Positions 19,843 through 26,865 of a stretch of DNA of 26,865 nt are shown here, in pieces. The stretch lies in the NCBI RefSeq assembly GCF_000485595.1, contig NW_014577146.1, positions 450,654 through 477,518 of the forward strand, in the 5' to 3' direction. Position 1 is the first letter of the stretch. Every line of letters starts with the position of its first letter. A program made the translations under genes and the position numbers. The DNA comes from Priapulus caudatus. Lineage: Eukaryota; Priapulida; Priapulimorpha; Priapulimorphida; Priapulidae. The notes beneath the pieces are model-generated. The model did not search any database and was not told the origin of the DNA. It worked only from the letters and a program-made list of their open reading frames with translations.

Positions 19843-20046
19843 CTACAAGAATTCCCCGTCTTCCACCTCCAAATCAGAGTCTTCATCACTACATGCTTCA
19901 CCATCTGAATCGCTCAGTACTTCCAACTCAGAATATGTTCTGTCACCTTCAACCTGCATGTCTTCTGAATTATAATTGACATTTAAAAAACGTAATAAAA
20001 GTGTTGTGTTTTTGGCACACAGCTTAATGATATCCGGTTGGTATTG
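19843..20046 (-). CDS. Candidate last coding exon with acidic C-terminus
   Basis: Read on the minus strand from 20046 to the TAG at 19843-19845, the 67-residue frame begins QYQPDIIKLCAKNTTLLLRF, a plausible amphipathic helix, and ends in a dense acidic tail (DSDGEACSDEDSDLEVEDGE). The base just upstream of the frame follows a TTAG that could be a splice acceptor, and the frame is closed by that TAG if unspliced, so there is no ATG start of useful length. A polyadenylation-like AATAAA lies 240 bases downstream. The composition is unlike the translated repeats around it. I do not recognise the family. It could be the last exon of a host gene, part of a decayed transposase or recombinase, or chance; no matching upstream exon is evident in the window. 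Confidence 0.4.
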   Translation of the reverse strand, partial: QYQPDIIKLCAKNTTLLLRFLNVNYNSEDMQVEGDRTYSELEVLSDSDGEACSDEDSDLEVEDGEFL

Positions 20047-20831
20047 CTAACACGCGCGTGACGTCACAAGACATAGATATTCGCGGATTCTCCATACCTG
20101 CAGGCGTGAGTTCACTTAGCACTATTATTTTATAGTGTAACGGATTCCTATTCCTCCACCTAACGGGCTACTTGACTACTACCATTGGCCGTGGTATAGG
20201 TCCGGTTGCCGTTGTCGCCGCGCACCCTGACAGGGCCGTTACTCCCCGTCCTTTACGATTCGATCACAAGGATCGCGACAAGGCAGAGGCAGCCAAACAC
20301 CCGAGCACCGAGAAAAGGGGGGGGGGTTGGTTCCGGTCATCCAGTGAGAGATACGGAGGGGGGATGCCGGTCACGAAGTGAGAAGTGAGAAGTAGGAAGT
20401 AATAAGTGGGAAGTAATAAGTATTTATTCGGTAACGCGTGCTAAACAAGCAGTTAACACATTAACCAATTACACAGCAACAGCAGCACGTTTGCTCCTTG
20501 CATCATCGCGCGCAATTCGACGCGTAAGACAATCACGCCACCATAACACGCGAACTAATAATCACTACGTGCGATTTAAACACCAGAGCCTATACATCAC
20601 AAATACGTTCGGATAACAGATTACTTCGCTATACCGTAGACTGTCTAATGAGCATCGTCCTCGCGGTGGCGACCTCTGGTGTACAAAATATGCGAAAGCT
20701 CGGTTCGCTGGGCGAATGCAAATTGTTGAGAAAAACCTGCGATTGTCAGCGTTAGCTTCTGTAGTCTGTAGTAACGTGAGTGTAAGCACACCCACCGCAC
20801 ACGCCAGCTATATTATTACACCATCAGCTAA
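20047..20831. other. Intergenic DNA with CRE-like palindrome and GC-rich patch
   Basis: TGACGTCA, a perfect CRE-type palindrome, is at 20059-20066, next to CACGCGCGTG. A GC-rich patch follows (about 20170-20345) with a run of ten G. A GAAGT-type minisatellite is annotated separately. The rest, 20422-20831, shows no recognisable gene; minus-strand frame 20565-20795 has no motif. Confidence 0.45.
20375..20421 (+). repeat. GAAGTGA / GAAGTAAT minisatellite
   Basis: Five to six imperfect copies of a 7-9 base unit, GAAGT followed by GA, AG or AAT, lie in a row. Confidence 0.75.
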
Positions 20832-21203
20832 TGAATATTGAGTTTATTGACGCACGATTAGTCAATATATTAGCAAATATATGCGTACCGTAATCTCCCG
20901 TACCGGCTTGAATATAGACACCCCCGATGCCATTTCGAGTATTGACCGCTTCATTCGCCAGGGGCAGCACCATCGAAACGCTTAACAAGCCGGGTATACA
21001 AAGTGTCCAGTCTGTGTATCCGTTAGTCTGTGGTATTAACAGGCATCAGGCTATGCAGTGTATACGCAATCATCATCGTTATCGTCATCGTCATCGTCGG
21101 TGTTTCGTACACGTTAGTGGTGACGTAATAAAGCTTCGAAGAGACAGATTCTGTTGGTGACGCATACATCCTCATTTCGTTGTCTACATCCTACAGGGCT
21201 TGA

Positions 21204-21662
21204 TCTCGTAATACTACATACGTACGTATACGTACTCGTACTATAGTATAGCACTTCGCTCTGTCGCAGGAGGAAGGAGCGAAGGACTATATTACTAGAG
21301 CTATACGTACTCGTACTCGTTGACGCTAGACTGAGCAAAAAGTAAACAAACATTTGTTATTAAACGACACATGTGTTACTGTTAGCACTTGTCTACATTT
21401 GAAAATACATGTACACAAAAAACTGCAATTATATAGTAAGTATATATATAGTAAATTTTATATTAATGAGTAAAATGTGTGTTTTAAGTTTTTCATGGAA
21501 TATACATCAGAAAACTTTTTGTTCAGTTTAGCGTCAACGAGACTCGAGTACGAGTACGTATAGCTCTAGTACTATAGCCCTTCGCTCCTTCCTCCTGCGA
21601 AAGCAAAGCGAAGGGCTATATTGAACGAGTGCGTGTATACGTACGTATGTAGTATTACGAGA
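21204..21662. repeat. Long inverted repeat with nested hairpins, composite copy 2
   Basis: The left arm 21204-21343 pairs with 21514-21662 at roughly 85 percent, with one 6-base gap; the spacer is 170 bases. The outer ends read TCTCGTAATACTAC, the inner ends GACGCTAGACTGAGCAAAAAGT-like. Inside each arm CTTCGCT and AGCGAAG flank a GCAGGAGGAAGG core, which gives a second, smaller hairpin. A direct repeat of about 55-90 bases (TATTAATGAGTAAAATGTGT at about 21461 and 21736) brackets the right arm. Confidence 0.85.
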
Positions 21663-22611
21663 GCTCAGACCCTCTCATTGAGATGAAAATAACACATTTG
21701 CACTAAGAATTGCAGTTATAGTGATATTATATGTTATATTAATGAGTAAAATATGTGTTTTTCATGAAAAATACATCAGAAAACTTACTTATCTAGCGAT
21801 CATAAACCAAAACAAACATATACAAATGGCGTTTGTTCTCTTGTTTTGAAGGTTTTTTGCTTTTAAATCGAAGCAGCCAATCAGAAGGCGCTAAATTCTT
21901 CGCTATGTTATACCGTTTGGGGGGGGGGAAATTCACGCGCGGGCCGTGCGTCGTGTATGTGGGACTGGCGCATAACAGAACAGACCACTATTAAATCCTC
22001 CATAGGATCCTATACTTAAGAATTAAATTTGAGGAGCTGAAAAATAGTATTTCGACCGTTTTCGGCCGAGTGGCAATATTAAAGTTAGGTAGCCATGTAC
22101 TTCAGCTGTGCACCATTAGAGTTATGACATATGTTGTCCGGCGTTTTAAGAAAATATCGCGAATTTACTAACCGACACCACATTTGTGCCTGAAAAACAG
22201 ACAGAATTCGTTTTAAATTACCAGTAACCATCCACCCATCTCCATGTGTATGTCATTGCCATACACGATAGCCAGCCTAAATAATGCAACCACAAAACAT
22301 TGCGTCGCCTTTAGTGCATGAGCTGCCGGCCCTCCGATTGGTCGGGCGATGACACGTCACATCCTCTGACCTAACAGGGTAATGAACCGGTAGTGATTTA
22401 ATAGTGGTCACGTGTCATAAGGCATATGGACGAATCATTAATAAACAAACCGACAGTGACAGACGTCTGGTCATATGACCCCAAAGAGCTCTAAAAGAGA
22501 TCGAAAAAATTATTGAACGATCGTCAAATTCATGGAAAAGACGTCCGTGCAGAGAAGCGTTTGTTCCCGCGACATTTGCACTGCGCCAGATCTTGTTGAT
22601 GCAGCTTGTTA

Positions 22612-23020
22612 CCCCCGCCAAGGAGGTTATGTTTTCGCCCCTGTTACGTAGTTTGTTTGTTTGTTAGTTGGTTGGTTGGTTTGTCTGTCAAAAGGATATC
22701 TCAAAAAGTTACGGACGGATTTTTATGAATTTTTTTGGACGAGTTCGTCTTGGGCCAAGAACCAATCGATTAGATTTTGGTGGTGATCCGGAACAGATCT
22801 GGATCCAGGATTTTTTTTTTTTTTTTATGGAAAAGACTTCGGACGCATTTAAAATTTATAAAAATACAAACAAACAAAAAAACACAATCCTGGATCTTTT
22901 TTTCTAATTTCTGAAAATTTCATCAAACTCTATATTGGGTGTACCACCAAGATGGGGGGACTGTTACGTTGTGGCGGAGGTTTGCTATCTCCCAATTGCT
23001 CTTGCTGTTTTATATTAACC
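22612..23020 (+). repeat. Conserved interspersed repeat (GTTTG head, GGCGGAGG tail), copy 2
   Basis: Ordered words: CCGCCAAGGAGGTTATGTTT, TTTGTTTGTTTGTTAG, TTACGGACGGATTTTTATGA, CTTGGGCCAAGAACCAATCG, ATTTTGGTGGTGATCCGGAA, a T-run, an A-rich part, and TGTGGCGGAGGTTTGCTATC. I recall this order from a repeat that is widespread in invertebrate genomes; the formal family name is uncertain. GATCCAGGATT at 22802-22812 mirrors AATCCTGGATC at 22886-22896. A 79-codon frame across it (22668-22907) is a by-product. Confidence 0.7.
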
Positions 23021-23664
23021 AGTACGCACGGGGTACGGGCACCTCCGAAGGTCTATCTCTGAAGCTGTCGATTGGCTCACTTGAAAACACGATGAACGGT
23101 CATGTCGTCGTAGCGTCCGGATACATGGTGAGTATGTTTGACTTCATCTATCGTTCGTGCAAGACATTTTCCTGTGGCATGATGCAGTGCGTTCGTGAAT
23201 CAATGCCGTTGCTTACTATGTATACTTAATTATTATATGCTTCTATGAGTATCGTCTCTGATATATCCAACAGCATGTGATGCGTTTTTTTAAACAAAAG
23301 ATACTCATCCACGATCCAAGAGAATGGCCAGATTTTTCCAACGGGGGAATTGTGATCAGCCCTGGTTACGAATACTTTATCGGCGTCACACAAGAACTGG
23401 TGAGCTGGATTTATACTCAGCCGAGTTATAGTTATCTTATATATATAAAGTTGTTCAGCCGAATTAGTCTGTTCGCGCGTAACTAGTGAATTACGTAGCC
23501 TAGCGGAAAACTAAAGATATATTCAGAATAACCACGTCTGGGTGACTGGGAGAAATTTAAAAAAGTTAAAAAGTTAAAAATTAAAAAAAATTCTATTCGT
23601 CAATAGATGGCGGTGCGTACAGCCTAACATCTCCAACGTGTTAATCATGATCTGCAACCATACC

Positions 23665-23737
23665 GCCCCAGTGGCCGAATGGATAAAGCATCGGACTCCA
23701 AAACCATTGATTCTGGGTTCGAATCCCACCTCGGGAA
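23665..23737 (+). repeat. tRNA-like segment (tRNA-derived repeat head), copy 2
   Basis: The segment is tRNA-sized. It has GCCCCAG at the 5' end, an A-box TGGCCGAATGG, an anticodon-like loop CTCCAAA and a perfect B-box GGTTCGAATCC, followed by CCACCTCGGGA. Five of seven acceptor pairs and four of five T-stem pairs form. The anticodon stem does not pair well (TCGGA against ACCAT), and there are no isotype-specific features I would trust; it most resembles Arg or Ser tRNAs. I read it as a pol III-type head of a SINE-like repeat, not a working tRNA gene. Confidence 0.7.
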
Positions 23738-23939
23738 ATTCTGTTTCTTTACTTTTGGACTGTTTAGTATGTACTTTTTCCACTTCACCGTTAATTTAAA
23801 AATTTAAAATTTTTTACTACATTTGAACGTTTAGTAAAAATCCAGAATAAACTATGGTAGATGATAATAATAGCGCAAACTGACGGGAACACTTCACGGA
23901 AGCCTATGTAGGTTACAGATCAAATATTATTATATTTTA

Positions 23940-25219
23940 GATCCTTTTCACCAGCTCTGCCGACTTGGCTCCACACCATTTGACCAACAGGTCGAGCTCT
24001 TCGTTTGGGCTGAGATGGACATGGTCCACTACGTTTCGAAACAATAATTTCCAGGGGCGGAAATTCTCTGGCGCATCGTCAAACTTCACTAACCCGGCCG
24101 CGATGAGATCGCGTTTTGTAAAATGATGGAGCCACCCTTGAACTGCCTGGTCAGGGACATTACTACCTATATGAGGTGCCGTGGCATTGTGTGGCCTATG
24201 AAGGTTTTCCTGACCCATGTTCGACCTTATCTCGGGAGAGTGACTGACGGCTTCACCGCTCTCCGTCTCTGCATCCATTTCTGCTTCACCTTGGGTGGCA
24301 TTACTGGAAAGGACGAAATTTTGCACCATGGTTCTCTTTGATATTTGAGGGATACCGGATAACACCGAATCAATATCTGGCTCTCCGTTTGTGCGTAACT
24401 GCCCTGATGTGATGCTTTCTAAGGTGGAAAGTTGTGCTGTGAGCTCGGTCTGCTTCCGGGCATTTGCAGCAGCTTCCACTTCTTCTTCCTCTTGTAACCT
24501 GGCTCTTTCTTTCTTGCGCTCTGCCTCAATCTCTACCTCTGCTAGTCTTCGCGATGTTGAGTCTCTGATCTTCAGTCGTTCTTCTTCTAATTTCGGGGCT
24601 TCCTTCTCGATCGTAGCCCTCCTCATACTGTGGGCTATAGACTGCACAGCGTCCGTTCTTCCACTGCTACTCTCTGATCTTCTGGATGATGATCTATGTG
24701 ATGAAGCAGGCAGGGTCTCTAGGATCTCTTTATACCTGGCGTGGGCCTCTTGCAGGGTTTTGGAGACAAATTCATCGCGTAACCTTCCAATTGCTTTCGA
24801 TGCCTCGCGATCTTTCAGACTGTCGGTTGTGTTAACTCTGGTCTGCAGAGTGCTTAACTGTTCCTGTAAATCCCTATACTTTGCAAACACTACCCTAGTA
24901 TCATGCATGTTAGCCCGAATGATAGTTCTGTCATCATCGCAATTATTCAATTTTACGATTGCGTCTCTAGTTTTTTCCCAAACACTATCTAATTTTTTGC
25001 CATAAGTTGTTCTTTAGAGTTCGTATAAAGTTCTTGGGCCTTGGGTGTTGCTTTGGAGACTCTCTTTTGGGTAACTCGGGCTGTCGCCTCTGCATGGTCT
25101 ATGGTCTCAGGGTCCATCTTTGGTGGTTCACTTAGGGTTTGAAGGGCTTCGTTGTCTGGCTGCTGGGGCTCTGGAGTGTCGCTGGTGGACAGGCTTAGGT
25201 CAGCTGCATCTGTAGACAT
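23940..25219 (-). pseudogene. gag: BEL/Pao gag, truncated and frameshifted copy
   Basis: The start ATG is at 25217-25219, as in the first element. The protein follows the first copy closely (N-terminal acidic region, SHRSSSRRSESSSGR patch, charged coiled coil, DUF1759-like ENFRPWKLLFRNVVDHV). Two extra T residues in a T-run near 24995-25000 shift the frame about 75 codons into the gene. The remaining frame is open to its truncated end at 23940, with only scattered substitutions. It ends before the position of the amber codon seen in the first copy, so it cannot show whether that codon is ancestral. Confidence 0.92.
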
Positions 25220-25268
25220 CTTAGACACCGTGTAGACACGTCTGGAGCAGTGGTTCACTCTTTTTTAC

Positions 25269-26219
25269 TATTCTGATCGTTGACGATATGCCATCAGAAA
25301 GCATAACCAATAACTCTTCGTTTTGAGTATACACGGTAAACTTTAATAGAAAAAACAGAGACTCGGATTACAGATGTGAAACGTGTGAACATTACATTAA
25401 TATCCTTAATTCAAACATAATTGCCAAGTTACATTGATGAACGTTATAGGCTGTGTATTATAATTTGGAAGCCTATTACTATAGATGCATCACACGAAAC
25501 GATATCACTAAGATGATAAGATGATAACAAACTCATCCCTTATGGCCTAGTCTGTTACTTATTTATTTACTTAGGGTTTAATGCCAATTTTACATGCCTC
25601 CAAACAACTGCCGGAATCTCTCGATCCACTGCATAAGTAAACATTGAAAGAAGAAAGAAAATACTATCATAATAAACACATTCTTACAAGGAGTGGTGTC
25701 ACCGGCTATTCGTGCGTTGGTGTACAAGCAGGTCTGATTCTGCTACCGATGTCCTAAAACAACCAGTTACCTTTTACCTTACATATATGTTACACGTGTT
25801 TGCAATAAAATGTACATGTGCATGGCAATTTGTCGCCTAAGAAATCCCATCAGTTACGGCATAAATGTTAAGGCATTACGGTGCAAAATAAACCAGGTAT
25901 TCGGGATAAATCCCACTGGCACGAACAAGTTCCATGGCTTACAAGTTACTCATAGACACTTCGTTAATTCTACAGTGTGAGAAGTAAGATATGAGTGAAG
26001 ACAATGGCGGTCAAACTTGAGACTGCATTTTATCTCTCTATACCAAAATATATCAACAGTATTTACTCATTCTGCGTTCGTCATACTTCTAAAACGATTC
26101 TAAAATCAGAATACAATGCTTACTTTTCAGCTGTCTCCGTTAAATGGAGAAATAACCTCCTTCGAACATCTTTCTTAGAAAATGCGTCTATCGTGGTCAG
26201 ATTGCAGCACTGAGAGAGC
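25269..26219 (-). repeat. BEL/Pao 5' LTR, outer end lost
   Basis: It matches the 8647 LTR from the shared TATTCTGATCG edge up to CAGCACTGAGAGAGC, then diverges. It retains the GAAAATGCGTCT...CAGATTGCAG segment that the 1375 LTR has lost. About 160 bases of the outer LTR are missing or lie beyond the window. Confidence 0.9.
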
Positions 26220-26230
26220 TAGACCGAATA

Positions 26231-26865
26231 ATTCTGTCCCATATAACATTTTTTATAATTTTGGTGATGGTTATTGGGACAGAACGGGGTTCATTGAAAT
26301 TTCGTGAGATCGCATGCAAAATGCATGCGCTGCGAATGCGGCCCGTACGTCGCTATTGGCGCGAAAAAAAACCTACCGTTCCCTTCTACATGGCTTTACC
26401 TTGCTACTGATATGTGTATACATTCACTTCAATCGTTATTCACTTCTTAAAAGATTGTTTTTTTAGAAACCCCACTTCATTTAACTTTAGTAAATTACGT
26501 TCGCCATTTACAAACAATCAGACCAATCAGAGCGAGTCTATCATCCCTCCTGCAGCGCCACAGATACAAGCGAGAACCATGGGCTATTGTAAGCCTCTGA
26601 TTGGTCTGATTGTTTGTAAATGGCGAACGTAATTTACTAAAGTTAAATGAAGTGGGGTTTCTGAAAAACAATCTTTTAAAAAGTGAATAACGATTGAAGT
26701 GAATGTATACACATATCAGTAGCAAGGTAAAGCCATGTAGAAGGGAATGGTAGGTTTTTTCCCGAGCCAATAGCGGCGTACGGGCCGCATTCGCAGCGCA
26801 TGCATTTTGCATGCGATCTCACGAAATTTCAATGAACCCCGTTCTGTCCCAATAACCATCACCAA
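26231..26865. mobile_element. Foldback element with arms of about 271 bp, open at the window edge
   Basis: 26261-26532 is the near-perfect reverse complement of 26595-26865, with a 62-base spacer. The right arm reaches the last base of the window, so the true arms may be longer. A shorter TTCTGTCCCA word at 26231-26240 also pairs with TGGGACAGAA at 26275-26284. The arms hold a nested palindrome, CGCATGCAAAATGCATGCG (26311-26329). There is no transposase frame; the two similar translated frames on opposite strands come from the symmetry. It interrupts the LTR at 26219/26220, so it is younger than that LTR or arose with its breakage. Confidence 0.9.

Larger units (their letters stand above)
20832..23938. 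repeat. Composite repeat, copy 2
   Basis: It aligns in the same orientation to 10205-13640, with the same order of landmarks. It begins at the hairpin word (GAATATTGAGTTTATTGACG) and ends with GGTTACAGATCAAATATTAT. This copy is about 300 bases shorter, mostly because it lacks the first duplicated hairpin word and many one-base insertions. It has no long protein frame. At its right end it joins BEL gag sequence without a gap, so one element truncated or captured the other. Confidence 0.85.
23940..26219 (-). mobile_element. Second BEL/Pao element, 5' part only
   Basis: This holds the 5' LTR and the first part of gag of the same family as 1375-9759. The break in gag corresponds to about 7319 of the first element; everything downstream (the rest of gag, all pol, the 3' LTR) is missing and is replaced by the composite repeat. 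The outer part of the LTR is cut by the foldback element. Confidence 0.92.

Noticed and set aside
20172-20388. Two short frames over the GC-rich patch
   Set aside because: They overlap each other and end in a G-run and minisatellite; no motif is visible.
23430-23475. TATA box and initiator (TTATATATATAAAG) as a promoter
   Set aside because: The word is present, but the region is AT-rich, copy 1 differs and no transcript start can be supported.
23574-23783. Minus-strand frame with VGFEPRINGFGVRCF
   Set aside because: It is the antisense translation of the tRNA-like segment, a common false gene.
26414-26812. Two frames on opposite strands that share a nearly identical peptide
   Set aside because: The shared peptide results from the inverted-repeat arms and not from duplicated genes.
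1-26865. CRISPR array, prophage or bacterial operon
   Set aside because: There are no regularly spaced short repeats, no cas-like frames and no bacterial gene organisation. The tandem units at 18625-19235 are about 150 bp without spacers.

Overview
The window looks like repeat-dense, gene-poor nuclear DNA from an invertebrate animal. The signs are a BEL/Pao LTR retrotransposon, a Helitron tail, a LINE endonuclease fragment, tRNA-like repeat heads, long (TG)n/(CA)n and (GGGAT)n arrays and AT-rich intergenic DNA. There is no bacterial operon structure. A marine lophotrochozoan such as a mollusc would fit, but that is inference and I cannot name a species. I see no intact cellular gene; one 68-codon minus-strand block at 19843-20046 is the only candidate host exon.

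Layout. 1-1236: unannotated DNA, then the last part of a Helitron Pif1-like helicase and a well-formed Helitron 3' end (hairpin plus CTAG before T). 1375-9759: a nearly full-length BEL/Pao element on the minus strand, with 3' LTR, polypurine tract, pol and gag in one frame, and 5' LTR. It is dead: there is one in-frame amber stop in gag, and three frameshifts plus a TGA in the last third of pol. 10205-13640 and 20832-23938: two direct copies of a roughly 3.1-3.4 kb composite repeat. Each contains a large inverted repeat with nested hairpins, a conserved interspersed repeat (GTTTG-rich head, GGCGGAGG tail) and a tRNA-like segment with clear A and B boxes. The copies differ mostly by one-base indels.

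Between those copies: a duplicated block of imperfect GGGAT repeats (13690-14865), a 54-bp inverted repeat (15396-15656), TGCG, CTG, TG and CA microsatellites, a LINE apurinic-endonuclease fragment (17690-17842), a perfect 64-bp inverted repeat (18309-18372 with 18562-18625) leading into a tandem array of about 150-bp units, and the candidate acidic C-terminal exon. 23940-26219: a second, 5'-end-only BEL element (part of gag plus most of its 5' LTR), fused directly to the second composite repeat. 26231-26865: a foldback element with arms of about 271 bp that interrupts that LTR and runs to the window edge.

The genes do not form a pathway; the window is a nest of mobile elements. The most useful second looks are the composite repeat with its paired arms, the perfect 64-bp inverted repeat with adjacent tandem array, the terminal foldback element, the acidic exon, and evidence that about 8640-13700 may be indel-rich, poorly polished assembly sequence.
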